Source: Triops longicaudatus (Eukaryota; Arthropoda; Branchiopoda; Notostraca; Triopsidae). From it: a stretch of 64,000 bases of DNA. A program made the translations under genes and the position numbers. Location of the stretch: positions 930,001 through 994,000 of the forward strand of contig JAGQDJ010000023.1 of assembly GCA_022885665.1 (NCBI GenBank), read 5' to 3'. Shown here one piece after another: positions 1-13,570 of the stretch; the stretch's first letter is position 1; each line of letters opens with the position of its first letter. The notes under the pieces were generated by a model. That model was given only the letters and a program-made list of their open reading frames with translations, was not told where the DNA came from and did not search any database.

Positions 1-518
1 GGTATATCCTTAAAAATGCGTGAACTGTCTTACAATCAGTGAGCGCTTTACAAGCCTCGGATCCGTTACCTCAAGTATTTAAGTTCCTGTCTGCAAAATC
101 GATCGAAAGGACAGCTAGCGCTTTTTGCGGAAAACATTTCTTGCTTTGTGATAAATATTGAGTTGCACGGGATAGGAACTTGCAGTTCGAGACTGGAATA
201 AACAAGGCATCGATCCGAGTGCAGTGGTACTTGCAGGCCCTTGTTCATTGTAACTTGAATTTTCCGATTGCTTTGTTAGACTGTTTCCAAATAAAATGAG
301 CAGCGAGTAGGATCACCACACAAGAGCTAATTAGGAATGTAACTCGTTTTTCATTTGCTTTCCTTTTTTCAGTAATGAAGTCGTTTTATATTCTAAGATG
401 ATATTCTTAAATATTTTTGTTCTGGGTTGAACTAGTATTCTGTGGCCGGAGTATTGTCTTGTGCTTTGAAACAGTGCGTTACATTAATCATTTTTTTTCT
501 GTCGTTTTTTTTTTACAG
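1..518. other. CaMKII intron (5' part outside window)
   Basis: No kinase exon is visible on either strand here. The first recognisable CaMKII exon begins at 519 after a pyrimidine-rich tract and AG, and it enters with two bases that complete a split codon. A donor exon encoding the ATP-binding lobe must therefore lie upstream of the window. Confidence 0.7.
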
Positions 519-3500
519 TCCGTCTCCATGACAGCATACAAGAAGAAAGTTTCCACTACCTCGTCTTTGACTTGTGAGTTTAATCGAATTGGATTTCTCC
601 TGCTTGCGTTTGCAGTACGAAAACCCCCAAATTTCCAACTTCATGGCGTTCGTTTTTGTGTTTCAGAGTGACAGGTGGAGAGCTTTTCGAAGACATCGTC
701 GCCCGGGAATTCTATAGTGAAGCTGATGCCTCGCATTGCATACAACAGATTCTGGAGAGTGTCAGTCATTGTCATCAGAATGGAGTTGTCCATAGAGATC
801 TCAAGGTAAAATTGAGATTTCACTTCACAAGAGTTTCTCGCTTCACTTCTCCGACTCATTAGCTTTGTGAGCAGTCTTCATATGGGGAAAGGCGGGAGCA
901 TTTCTTCTTCCTTATGTCTCTCGTTCTTCGTTAAATACGTTCTGCTATTCCATATTGCTTATTATTGCATTTTCCGTATTTTTATTTTATTTCTAATTAT
1001 TCCATATTTTTTGTTTTTTATGGGTTTGAGCCTTATTTTGAAAGAATTCACATATTTCATGTTTGTTTGCCTATTGCATTTCTTTTTAATATATTTTTTT
1101 TTTCTTTCCATGTCAGCCCGAAAATCTGTTACTCGCTAGTAAAGCCAAAGGTGCCGCAGTCAAGCTAGCTGACTTTGGGCTGGCCATTGAAGTCCAGGGC
1201 GACCAACAAGCGTGGTTTGGTAAGATACTTCCTTTTTACTTCTGTAATTCACTTTTTCTTCAGATAAGCGGTTTAAATTATTGGTTCCCTCTAACAGTGA
1301 CTCATAAAAGACAAGGCTTCCTTGGTCTATTTCTATGACAGTGGGTGTAGATCAAAGCCTGTTGTTATGATGTGAAAGAATCGAGGCACGCAACTTGTAA
1401 TGTGTTATGTAGTTTATTGATTTCTACAGCAAGTCTAGGCGTCTGCTCCGCACGTCTATCAACGGCAGTGCGGCGGGGTAACGAGGAACTGGTCGTAATT
1501 CCTGTAATAGTTTATTACTGACGGGGCACGTGTGCATATATGCGTTAACATGGAGGCAATTAATAAAAACTATTTAGGCAATTTTTCTGTTACCCACCCG
1601 TCCACCAGCCCTTAATACGCTGGGCCAACGCCTTGTTCCCTTTATACACGTGCAATGTTTACTGGGATGTAAGTGTGATCATGTATATATATAGGCTTTG
1701 CCGGCACACCTGGTTACTTGTCTCCCGAGGTGCTCAAGAAGGAACCGTACGGCAAACCGGTCGATATCTGGGCCTGCGGTCAGTATTTATTCCGCCACAC
1801 ACCTCACCACCACATTTCTTATGTCAACCAAAAATATCGTCAACCTTTCACTACCAAGCCCTTTTAACCCGTCCATGGGCATCCTTTTCGTTTTCCTCCC
1901 ACGTGACAATTTTAGTTCTTTATCTCGTTTTTTTTGTCTTTTATTTTCCTGTGACTCCGCCCGAAAATGCGACATTGGAAATCTCCCATCTTATTACTGC
2001 GCCATTGTTTTCCTCGTCCTCTGCCATGCGAGGGAAAGCCTCGGTTCTTCTTCTCTCGCCGTCCATTTAGCTTGATTAGATTAGCCCGCAGTGTCTACTT
2101 GTCTAGTTTAGGACATGAACATTATTCCTTGGGATGGTCTGAAAAAGAGTTTTGTGCGTGCCAAGCTTGTTAGCGAATAAGACTCCTTCTCTCTTGTCGT
2201 CTGGTTTAGTTGAATGTGATTGGATATAATCTTTGAGTTTGAATTGTAGTTTCTTGCGTAGACAGCCTGTTTTAGTTTGCTCTTTTTTTCTTTCTTCTTT
2301 TTTTTGTTTTCTTTTGTGTGTGCCTTTTGTAGGTTTTTCGGGCACCCCTGGCTACATGAGTCCCGAGCTCCTGAAGAAAGATCCTTATGGCAAGCCTGTA
2401 GATATGTGGGCATGTGGTCAGTATGACAGTTTTGCCACCAACTGGAGATTCTATCATTGCTAGCGCTTTTCTATTCCCCCTCACGCATTTAAGCTTCCCT
2501 AACACTCTACACTAGCAACTTTGTAACAATTTGGCTGTTACTGCTTGGCCGAGTTTTTGGGGGGGAGTAGAGCGAGAAAGAGATACTCTTGTATGTTTCT
2601 TCCGTTATTGATTTCTTGGCCTCCCCTTGCATCCTCTTAACTTGCCATACCCTCGTGTATGTATCACGTTTATACCGGGAAACTACACTCTTCTCGTTTT
2701 ACTTAACAAGCTTGAGTATTGTGTATGTCGGATTTGTCGCTTGCAACATTTTCACGAATATTGCTTTCGTGTCCTTCTGTATTTTGTGTTGGTTACCAGA
2801 AACCCCTCTGCGCATTGGCTGGGCTAGTTGCTTACAGAAACGGGAGTATTGGGAAGGGTCTTATGTTCCTTTATTATTGTCAAACTTTAATTTTTTTTCT
2901 GCTCCCATTTTCCTTACCTTTCGACCCATTTTCTTGACCTAACTTTTACCTTCGCCTTTGAACTTTCTCTTTTCTTTCTGTCCACAGAAATTTATAGTTT
3001 TTTTGTAGGTGTGATTCTTTACATCCTCTTGGTTGGATACCCACCCTTTTGGGATGAAGACCAGCATCGGTTGTACGCACAGATCAAAGCTGGAGCTTAT
3101 GATGTAAGTTGTTACCTGGCTTACGTAGAATCCTGTGCCCAAGAAAAAATAACTTCCTTGCATTAAGAATGAAGTTGCTCCTATAGCACTAAGAAAAATG
3201 AGTGTGACAGCAAGAAAGTAAAAATTCGAAATATTGGATTGTTCGATAAGTCCATTCTGCCATTCGACACATTCGAATTCAAAGAGGCTAAGTGTTCCTC
3301 TGAATGCGTATATGCACTTTTTTTGTTCGTAAACGAGCAAAAGGGATCTCTCAGTGACATTTATTCAAGTTTGGTGATTCTCAACCTTAAAGCAAAGTTT
3401 TTATTCAGCGCCAAAAGATGGACGATAACGCTGAAAATTATCACCATATTTTGCTTTATTATTTCTACGAAGGACACACCGTTTCAGAGACGGCTGAAAC

Positions 3501-6500
3501 ATTATGGGGTTTATTTTCCTCGATCCTTAAAAGATGTCATGATTAAGCGTTATTTTTTTTTTTACAAGGCTTCACGATTTAAATTTCTTGCGTTCAAAAT
3601 GGCGACCAACTTGATCTTACTTTAGGGGTAAATACAAACTAACAACTTTGGCGGGTTCAAACTTGCAGTTCAGGCGTTGCATGAAAATGAACGTGTCGAA
3701 CACGGAAGTGTTGTGATACACCTGAAATCCGCCGGTCACCTAAAGAGCAGATTTGTGGCTCCCGCACCGGCTGAGCCATGAAAAACAGGCGTAGTGCGTA
3801 GGTGCGATTTCCAGATAGTAACGGCTGGAACTTCCCTGGATGTTCTAATGCACCCTCTTTATAGTCCTAACAGTAGTCAATGCCACGCTTTTTAACGGAA
3901 CTCCAAATCAAATAATAGGAACCATAAACGAATTTAAAGTTGGCTTCTGTGGAATATCTCCGAATTCTGCAGCATTTACTCTAACACTCGTAAAGTTCGG
4001 TTATATTAAACATGATATCCTGATTCGGTGTGCATTTCTATAGTTGTAACCGTGTACAGTACAGTACTTGACAGTAAAGTCGAAACAAACTGCCCTAAAC
4101 GTGAACTACACGATACTCACGTGAGCAGTATTCTGCATTCTTTCACGGATATCTCGTGACCCGTAAGAAGCGTCTCAGAAATGAAAGTTGCATTGCTGCT
4201 TAGTGAAGGGTAGGTCGCATAGAGCCGCCTCCTCGGGTCATATTTGTTGACAAGTAATATGTATAAAATTATGGAGCACTGAAGGGGTACATGAGAGCGG
4301 AGAGCCACGTTCCGTCAGCACTGAAGAGGCTGTATAGAGCTATGGCAAACTTATCTTGTTTAAGGTATCGCTTTGTGGTCGTTTAAGCCATTACATAGCA
4401 TTCACTAAAACGAAAGATTGCTGGATAGATTATTGTGCATATTTCTGCTACTCGATCAAACTAATGTTGACTCATTCTTTCCAGTATCCTTCACCGGAAT
4501 GGGATACGGTGACACCGGAAGCCAAGAACCTTATTAACCAAATGCTGACTTGCAATCCAGCTAAGCGTATTACCGCTGCTGAAGCTCTCAAGCACCCTTG
4601 GATCTGCGTAAGAACTCGTCATCTTCTCATAACATAGCAAATGACTTTGACTTTGCAGGAAATAGAACTATTCTTCCTCATTCTGTTATTATCTTTTTTG
4701 TTATTGTTGATCATTTCAGCAACGAGAACGCGTGGCTTCTGTGGTGCACAGACAAGAAACTGTGGATTGCTTGAAGAAGTTCAATGCTCGCCGCAAATTA
4801 AAAGGCGCCATTCTTACGACTATGCTCGCAACAAGAAACTTTTCAAGTAACGCTCTTTGTGCTCTCGCTGTCCGATCAGGTCGATAATTCTGTTCTTGTA
4901 GGTCGAAGCATTATCAACAAAAAAGGCGATGGTTCCCAAGTAAAGGAGTCGACAGACAGTAGCACGACCATTGAAGATGACGACGTGAAAGGTAAATATC
5001 TCCTGCCATTTTCTTTTTTCTCTCCTGTTCTGTCTTTTTGATTTTCTCTTTTTGTGTGTTTTTTCTCTTATGCTAATCGGGGCAATTGACGCCTTACATT
5101 TTGCCAATTGTCAAGTCGTTAGTCTTGTTTTCATTGTAAAATGTCTGCATTCTTTTTCGAAAAATATTCAAATTAAAAGATACAGTATTTTTTGCCGTGT
5201 TTTCTTATATATTTTCATATTTTTATTAGATTTGTGATAAAATAATCTTGGCCTCCCTTGCAAACTTTGTCTAGTTGAACTTATTATATTTAACAAGAGC
5301 TAAGCTGTGGTTCTGCGTAATATTTATTTGTTTTCTTTTTTTTCTTGAATTTTCCGCTCGTTTCTTTGGTGGAACGCGTTCAAATTTTTGTGCGTTGTTA
5401 TTACTTTGCCCTGACAACGTTGTGCCGCCTTCTCTGTTCCTTGTGTTCGGTATGGCCGCTGCCGTAAGAAGAGAAAAACAAAGGTGGGGTAGATCGAAGC
5501 TCCACTGTCATTGCCAAAGAACCTGAAGGTACTATTTTTCATTTTTTGATGCCATTACTTTGTATGCTAGAGTGACTTAAAATCATAACCCCAAACTCCT
5601 ACACTCTCGTGTCCGTCGTTGGGGATACGCGGTACATTAAGCCAGTAATCTCGGAACACTATAATCAAAATCAGCTAGTTCAGCGTATTACGTGGACGCT
5701 TCTATAGACTAAACCCAAAAGTTAAGATTAGGTGTGAAAAGCACAAATCAGAATGAAAAAAGGGGTGGGGTGGAGTATTGGTCTATCGCTTGGTGACTTG
5801 GATTCAGGATGCATAGCTGTACGTTCTGTACCTTTAGATGCTTCATCGAACAACACGCCGTCGTCCCCAGCTCCTGTCAAAGGGCCCGCCCAAGAGGGCT
5901 TGCTCAGTAAAGCTTTGGCAGGATTTGGGACAGGTACTGGCGGTGGGGGTGGGGCAGGGGGTGGAGTCAAACCTATGCCCACCAATGTTATAAACGCCAT
6001 CTTACGCAATGCTTCAGGTAAATTGCTTCATGCCAAACCAGATCGTGCAACTGAGGCATGAAACGCATCTTAGCCTGAATAGCATTGAATATATCAAAAC
6101 GTTGAAATAACTAGCCTTAAACCACTAACAAGCAGTTTAACTGAAGAAGTGACATGTCCTGAACTTAGTCTTTTGTCTCGTCGATGCGTATTTTTCACTT
6201 TTGTACTTCGTTTGTCCTATTTTCCATTTTTTCATATTTTTTTATTTGCTCTTCCTGCCTCAGGAGGAAATTGTTGTTGAATTTTGGGAAATCCTTGTAA
6301 GGCGAGGAATTAAGTTACGTGAATGTTTCACAAACGGGAGTTGATAATGTTTTCAATGGCTTGCAGAAGTTATTGAAATTAACCTCAGTTCATATCACTT
6401 GCGTAACTAATCTTTGCAAGCATATGTTGGCTTAACAGAAACAACTGGGTAGTTTTTTAATCATTTAAGTCGCACGAAAAACCTTAATTCTTAAATGCAT

Positions 6501-9500
6501 ACCAAAAAATTAAATGCGTGATTTAAGCTGCATTTCCACTTCACACCAAAAAATAATTGGCATGGCTCTTTTTACATTATAGTCTAGTGCATCAGCCACT
6601 TAACAAGCATGGTTTCCTTTAAAAATTACATTTGCTACTCGCTTGCTACGCAAAAATATCGTCCATCTCAAAGTTCTTCCCTTTAACTTGCTGCCTCTTT
6701 ATTTTCCTCCTTTACCTTCCGCCAACAATGCAGAGCAAGCCAAAGCTGATAAACAAGCAACGACTGCCGGAGTCCCGGTCGCAAGCTGCGCCCCCAGTGC
6801 TAGCATAGTGCCGCAGAATTGGGTAGGAAGCCAGCAAGGCGACCCGTTGCGGCACGGTAAGTTAGCATGGTGATGAAACATTTTTTCTGTACCAATTGAG
6901 TAAATGAAAGACCAGCATGAGCACGGGATTGATTTTTCGTCCTTGTAAACACTTTCACACCCTGCCCCTTTTTTCACAGATAAAAACTGCATGCATGGTA
7001 GTTTTTAAATTCCGTTGTCTTGGTAAGCCCCATGTTGCACCAATAAGTTTGACAGGTTTGGAAGGCCAGGTGCCAAGTTTGAGTAAGTTTTTTTTTGTGT
7101 GTGTGTATATGAACCGAACGTTATCTGAGTGTCAGGAGCAGTGGACGGGATCTAAAATAAAGTCCGAAAGTGTTTTTGTCAGCCCAGCTGGCAGGTTTAC
7201 CTACTTTACCGGCAGCTATTTGGTTGTTGGATCAGGGTCACAAAAGGGCAGTTGGAATGCAGACAGAAATCGTTCGTGACAAGACGTGCTCTGCATTGAA
7301 CTACGTTCTATTGGGTCCGCATTGTACAATTTGACTTGAGACGGGACTTCTTTTCTCTTGCCATTGACTGTGTTCTACGTATAATAGCTCTCCGAGGTGC
7401 TCCTCCGCCAGCGAAAGCCTTTGCTAGAAATCCGAGTTTGGGCATGCCATTCCATGTCGACACTACTTTGGGTGAGATAATTTGAACATGGGCGATTTCA
7501 GTGCCGTATTGTGGAAGGCTTACTCAGGGCTTTCTTTACTGTCGCGGCTTGATCGGGTTTCCTGCCTTTGACCTTAACAAAATCCTGTATGTGATCTTTT
7601 TGTCTCCAAGTAACGGTCTTAACAAAGGAGCTTGGGGTTGACACTGAGAGAGTTTTGCACAGAAAAGTGATGTCTATTGAGGCTTAAGTCCAAATTTTTA
7701 TTTATTGGATTTATTTTTTATTTTTTGAATTCTTCACTGTTTCATTGCATCTCTACGCGCGGCTAGAAATTCGACTCGTATGTCCCGTTAAGACTTGCTC
7801 TCAATTACCTAACAATTCCTGCGGGTCAGGTAATTTACCTCTTCCCTGTGAAAAATAAATCTTGAGACGGGATAGCTTTTGTACTGGAAAACACTGTCCG
7901 TTACCTTCCAAAACATGTTCCTTCCTGTTTCGTGACTGTCCTTATCCCTTCGGTGGATTCCGTTTAATCGGGACTCAGAAAGTTTGAGATGATCACAAGT
8001 AAGCATCTTTGTGTGGTATCAAGCTTGAGTTTTCAGGGATCTCGATTGAACGGAATTCACAGATTTTCTCAGTTTGATCCATTAATTTCAGTTTATGTTC
8101 AGTGTAGCGTCATGAGTGTACTTGCATGGACTCAATCATACTTATCTGAAGTCATTCCCAGAAACTAGAAATGAGAATCTAAATTAAATTACGAGGGTGA
8201 ATAAAACCGTAGTTTTTAATGTAAGCAAGAAGAACGCTTCGTTTGACACCATTTTATGCTGTCCGTAATCAAATGTTTTAATGCCGTCAAATATTTATTG
8301 GTTTCGCTGCACTATCCTTACTGTGTTCATACGGAACTTTGTCAGAAAATGCCAAGAAGACATTTTTAAATTTTAATATCCGCCCCTGCAATTCTATTTC
8401 GCGGGAAAACTATTTTGCATGCATTGCGAGGCACGCTTCAACGAATCTGAAAGAAACCTCCTTTTTTAAATTAAATTCGTTAGCAGCACCTTCTTTTCTA
8501 ACTAACGATGTTACCGGGAAGAGAGTTGACCTTTCAGTAGTATTGATCTGAACGGGCGTGTGGAAATCGAATATGCTTAACTTTCCTTCAGTGAAGTTTG
8601 AACGTTTGTAATTTATGACGAGTTTTAGTTATTAAAAAAGAAGGCGAAATCGTTTTCATTCACCCTCGTAATGTTCTTCATTTATTTAATTTCTCACTGA
8701 CCAGGAAATCTTCTATTCACTTCTCTATAAACCAAGAAATTTAAATGCTCTGAACGAAGTTCTGCTATAATTGTAGCGCTTCTCTTGTACCTCATTACGT
8801 TAGCTCGTTCACGACTTATTGACGAAAAGTGGCTTACAGAAAAGGAAGGACTTTATTTGCATTTTTCTGTACCAATACAAGTGCCTGTTATTTGTGAGGT
8901 AGACGTTTGCATGATTCATGAAGACTAATACGAAGAATTCTATCGCTTGCCAAGCGTATGCTATTGTGTCACCAAGGAGGGGAGATGTGCCTTAAAACCT
9001 ATTCTTGCTCGTGTGAACTGTGAATGCCATTTTTGTACCCCCCTGCTGCTTTGGGGACAAGCTGCCGCAAATTACTAATGACATTTTCTTCGGGTTTGTG
9101 TAGCGAGGAAACAAGAAATTCTCAAAATGACGGAACAGTTGCTAGAAGCAATAAGCAGTGGTGACTACGAAGCCTATACGTAAGTTTTCGTGTGTTTTAA
9201 ATAATTTGTTTGATAAAAAGACCTAATCTTCTGGCTCTTTTCAGGAAAATTTGTGATCCCCACCTTACCGCCTTCGAGCCGGAATCTATGGGTAACTTAG
9301 TGGAAGGAATGGAATTTCACAAGTTCTACTTCGATAACGGTACCTTGGATAGATAAATTTATTAAAGAGAGTTTTTATTTTGTTTTCTCGTCTGTGTGTC
9401 AGTTCTAGGAAAGAATTGCAAGGCGGTCAACACCTTAGTTTTGAATCCGCATGTACATTTGCTCGGCGATGACGCAGCTTGTATTGCTTACGTTAGGCTT

Positions 9501-9707
9501 ACTCAATATATGGACAAGTAACGAATCTACCCATTAACACCCAGAAGAGTTATGAGTAATATGCTATGGTACTATAGGCAAGGTCAAGCCCACACCCAAC
9601 AATCCGAAGAAACGCGCGTATGGTATCGCCGAGATGGGAAATGGCAGAATGTTCATTTTCACCGATCAGGGGCTCCCAGTTCACCATTTGCTTTAGGCCA
9701 AAAGTAG
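519..9707 (+). CDS. CaMKII: Calcium/calmodulin-dependent protein kinase II (5'-truncated by window)
   Basis: Ser/Thr kinase that phosphorylates synaptic and muscle targets after Ca2+/calmodulin binding and forms a dodecamer through its association domain. Exons: 519-573, 667-805, 1117-1219, then either 1695-1778 or 2333-2416, then 3009-3103, 4485-4607, 4720-4846, 4902-4991, 5493-5528, 5838-6017, 6734-6856, possibly 7056-7082, 7388-7471, 9104-9179, 9245-9339, 9403-9517 and 9578-9707 (TAG stop). All junctions keep phase; about 550 residues are visible. Motifs in order: HRDLKPEN catalytic loop (805/1117 junction), DFG (exon 1117), GTPGYLSPE, the autophosphorylation segment HRQETVDCL with the calmodulin-binding FNARRKLKGAIL (exon 4720), a long variable linker (4902-7471), then the association domain from ARKQEIL to WHRRDGKWQ-like WYRRDGKWQ near the end. 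The N-terminal lobe is missing because it lies upstream. Identification rests on near-identity to arthropod CaMKII as remembered; very secure. Confidence 0.97.
1695..1778 (+). other. CaMKII: CaMKII alternative exon copy 1 (canonical)
   Basis: An 84-base exon preceded by TATATAG and followed by GTCAGTAT. It completes the glycine codon opened by the exon ending at 1219 and encodes the end of the activation segment, with GFAGTPGYLSPEVLKK and then YGKPVDIWACG. This is the usual CaMKII sequence. It enters and leaves in phase 1, exactly like the second copy at 2333-2416, so either can join exon 3009-3103. Including both would insert 28 extra residues into the kinase core, which argues for exclusive use. 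Confidence 0.9.
2333..2416 (+). other. CaMKII: CaMKII alternative exon copy 2 (variant)
   Basis: A second 84-base exon with a strong pyrimidine tract before TGTAG and the same donor start, GTCAGTAT, as copy 1. It encodes GFSGTPGYMSPELLKK and then YGKPVDMWACG. By hand alignment it differs from copy 1 at about 21 of 84 bases but only five residues (A to S, L to M, V to L, E to D, I to M). Most base changes are synonymous, so both copies appear to be under purifying selection. The kinase-essential TPGY and SPE motifs are intact. Confidence 0.88.
7056..7082 (+). other. Possible 27-base CaMKII linker microexon
   Basis: A TTGACAG acceptor and a GTAAGT donor bracket 27 bases that would add nine residues (LEGQVPSL plus a split codon) and keep phase 1 to phase 1, matching its neighbours at 6734-6856 and 7388-7471. 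CaMKII linkers commonly carry short cassette exons. No homologous sequence is recalled, so this is inference from splice signals and phase only. Confidence 0.35.
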
Positions 9708-12700
9708 CCGAATTGTCCTCCTTTCTCTTAGACATTACGTTGTACTGTTTCAGTTTCGCGGGAGTTAGGAAACGTGAAAAGGAAAATGGTTCCGAAGATA
9801 ATGTTTATAAACAAGTTCATGAGCAGGACTGACGAGGCGTCGCTTAGGTAGGGTTGGAGACCGCTGCGGTTGGTAGCATGCCTCTATGAGGCCTTCGCGT
9901 ATGCGCAAGTTTTTCTTTCTGAACTGTAAACTGTCGTTTTTTATCTAGATAAAGCGTGGGCAGGTAGACGATATCTTACAGGGAGAGAAGCGGTAGAGCG
10001 AGGAACAAATTTGGTGGCTTTTTTAGTGGCAAAAGGAGTGCGTGGATTGATTTTTTTCTTGACTAGAAGCCTTTTTCATTGTTTGGTTGATAAAAAGTCG
10101 CTCGATATTTTTCAAATTTCTCAAAGTATTGGGAAGGACGAGGGATTGTCGATAGCACGGTTCAAAGTTTCGATAGCTGGTCCTTTTGTGCCCTATGTCA
10201 GTTCTTTTTCAGTGTGATGTCTTCCTGAGCGTTCAGGAGCTTCTTTCACTCTCATGTGGTTGGAAAAATACCAGGCTAGGTTTGAAGCACAGCAAAAGCT
10301 CACTCTAGTCATCAAAATGTAACTTGAAAAAAAGGAAACTAACAAAACTCTCTCTTTTTCTTTCTAGCGAAAAAATTCGTATCTACTTAGATTTCTGCCT
10401 TGAAAAGCTAATGGAACGCCTTTTTAAGACCGTTTTGTATGATATCTCGTTCGTAATCCCCGTCAAGTTTCTAGCAAAAGCCTTGTCCCATTTAATCGCT
10501 ACCGGGAGTAACTGCTTCCCGCTACCAGTGGTGCAAAAAAAAAAATCATGTGAGTGAAGCAGGCAAAAGCTAAGTAGCCTAGTACGCTTTTCCGTTGTGC
10601 AATCCGTAAAGCTCTATTTCAGTACTCAAGTTTTATTAAAAAAGAAAAACTTTGTTGACCCCCGCTCCTTCCTTGAAAAAACTATAGTTTATGGCTGTCT
10701 AGGTTATGGAGACGTGACAAGAGCTAGTCATGACGCCCAGAGGAAGTTATTTTCTTTCCTAAAGTTGGTAAATGTCTATATTTTTTATTTTTTTTTTTTT
10801 ATTTTTCCTTGATTTCCACCGAAAATTAGCATACGTGTGCTTTTCTCTGTACTTCTGGGTACCGACCGAATTCCTTTCTCTCTCTCAACCAATTCTCTCA
10901 TTCTAGTTTTCCACCCATGCTGAAAAAAGTGTGATTGTTGATTTAGAGTGAATTTAACAACTTAGAAAGCCTCCCCGTACCTACTGTCAAGTTTTCATTC
11001 TTGGTTCGTGTCTTCATATTTGGGCGCTCTAAAACAAGTGTGCGTGGAGAGCATGCGGATAAGATTAGTCATTTAAAACAGTGCAAGGCAGCCCAAAGCT
11101 CGTTGCTTTTTCTCGTGGGATAAAGTGATTTATAGGCTGATGAAGGGCTAATTCGTTTTGAAAGCTCTGCCTCGACCTATGTCTTCAGCCACTTTGTGTT
11201 CTTTAAAGTTTTAAATTTTCTTTTCATCTTCACACTAAGAACACCGTTTCCCTTTTTTCCCCTCTCGAGTTTATATTGTGCGGTACTGGAATTGCCAGTT
11301 GTTCTAACCTCATTGTCATTTTTTATGGCATTTTAACTCTTCTGCATTGAAATGGGAGAGATGCTGGTTATTTAACAAAAGAGTGTCGTAGAAAAGCAAA
11401 GTGGCTTGAACGTGTGCTCTCTCCTCGCTGGTCAAAAAAGAAACGTTTTTTAAATGCTCCTTATTCTACGAGTTTTTGGTGTCTTAAATCGAAACTACTT
11501 GTCTTCGTATGATAAAATACATTTTTTCTGTCTATCAAGGAACGTTTATTTAATTGAGTATATTTTCTGCTTGAGTAGTGCTGTAGGTTCTCGTTGATGG
11601 CACGCACGTAGGAACGCAAGTAATTTAATTTTGAAAGCAATTTTCAACGTGAAACGATGAACCTGTACTCTTGCAGCTCGATCAACGTTCCGGTGGCGGT
11701 TTTAGAAAAGTTGTGACAGGATGAAACATCCCATGACAACTTTTTATAAACCATGGCAGTTTTGTCAAATCATGTGACGTACTGTACCGCCGATTCTTTC
11801 TAGTGAATGTACTACGAAATTGTGTCTATATTCGATGTAAGGCAGAGTTGTATATTTGACTTATTATGAGCTATGATCGGATTTATTTTTTGGAAAAAAT
11901 ATACGCGTGTTACGACAATTGCAAGTGTTTTGACGTAACTAGGATTCGCAGAAGTAATATTTCAATATCAAGACCAGAAAAGTTAGGTTTCGCCCGCTAG
12001 CTTTGGATTGCTTTAAACATACTTTCAAGCCGATGTACGCCAAGCTGACGTCGAAGCTGATTTGGACCAAAATCAGTTTCCCAGACGCTTAAAGTGAGTA
12101 ATGTACTGAGTATTACAGAAAGCAAGCTACAGTTTACAATATTACTTCCCAGAAATTTATTACTTGTATTACTTTCGACAGTATGCGTAATGAATTAACA
12201 GGACCTTCAAACATTTGAGAAAGAACTGTACAGAAATTTCTTTTTTCTACATTTTTGCCTTATCCACGAAGCCCACAATAACTGAATCGTGCCATCATAG
12301 CCCATAATAACCAGAAAAAGAAGTTCAACAGAAGATCTTGAACAGTCTTGAAGCATCCTTGTGACAGTATGTTCCTGAGTTCATGTACTGATTATGACGG
12401 TTTGCTTATCCGTTAAAAAGCGGAGGTTTTGTCTGTCATTTTTGAGTCAAGAGACGCAGATAATCGTTCAATTGAGCGCCCTCACTCTATATTAAGAAAC
12501 ATCACAAGTCCAAGGAATGCACGGCCGCACTCGCTCTCGTTGTGAAAAACCATCTACAGAACGTTCTGTTGTCATTTGTAACCGTACTTGTTATATTTCG
12601 CTTCAAACTTTTATTGTTTAATACGCTGATGTCCAACAGAGAGCCGTGCTGATACATAGAAACATCACGTACAGACTTAAACATTAAAACGTCGAAGAGT

Positions 12701-13570
12701 ATAAAAAAGCGAAATAAAATAAAAACACATTCGAGATTTTTACGGATAGATTGCGTACACGTATGAGAGCTTACGCTCACCCTTTCCGCTCGTGCTCGCG
12801 CTCCCGGTAACATACAGCAATTGAACTTGTCACTTTTGAAGTTTCGAGCACTCTTGCTGCTCCGGCAACAGCTAAAACGGAGTAGGGTATAAGACAGGGT
12901 AACTGAGTTCGAGAAACATAGGGTGTCACTTTTCCTTTTCATATGTTTAATTCAAACACGGGGACCTATTTAAGTTCAGTTTAGCACACTAGCGAAGCTA
13001 AGGTAAAAATCTTTCATTATTTGAAAGCCCTCATCAACATAGCATTTCGCACAGTTTATTCAGCTTTGACTCGAAACAGCACTTCACAATGTAAACTCAC
13101 TTGATAAACTCCTCGACAATCAACAATTAATCACTCTTAAATCTGCAACAGAACGAGACCATTTTGTTCAAGATGCTTTTATTTCTTCTCTGTATAGTAT
13201 TTCTACACTGCACATCATGTCTGTCAACTTTGTACGAAATTTTCTGAATGCATGTTATGAAAGCTGTTGCCACTTTCATGGTTTCAGACAGAACGACAGT
13301 CGATTTTTGTATATGTTCATTTATTCTCCAGATTTCTAAGACGTTTGCTATACTTCTTATGTTGTGTATTATCTGACATACCATACTATGTGAAAAACAC
13401 AATGTCTCTAGAGAGGGACAAAAATACAATACAAATATAGACAATACTTGAAAAATCATAACAATATTTGTTTCAAAGCCTTTTTTCTTTTAATGGTTGT
13501 GAAACAGTACACGTACAAGAACGAGACTCTAAAAAAAAATCACCTAAGACTCAACACTTGTATGATAGTT
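9708..13570. other. CaMKII 3' UTR and intergenic sequence, no supported gene
   Basis: About 3.9 kb with no ORF resembling a known family on either strand. Part must be the CaMKII 3' UTR. Minus-strand ORFs at 12502-12942 and 13127-13459 have biased, low-complexity-like composition, no domain I recognise and no flanking splice logic, so they are not called. Confidence 0.6.
13320..13325 (-). promoter_or_regulatory. Candidate polyadenylation signal for DNAJC12
   Basis: AATAAA on the minus strand about 245 bases after the DNAJC12 stop codon. It is the first canonical signal I found downstream. Confidence 0.4.

Noticed and set aside
5455..5492. Possible nuclear-localisation exon (RKKRKTK-like reading) in the CaMKII linker
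   Set aside because: No AG acceptor allows that frame to be joined; it is the purine-rich tract before the 5493 exon.
12502..12942. 146-codon minus-strand ORF between CaMKII and DNAJC12
   Set aside because: No domain, signal or splice context; residue composition looks random, and ORFs of this size are expected by chance here.
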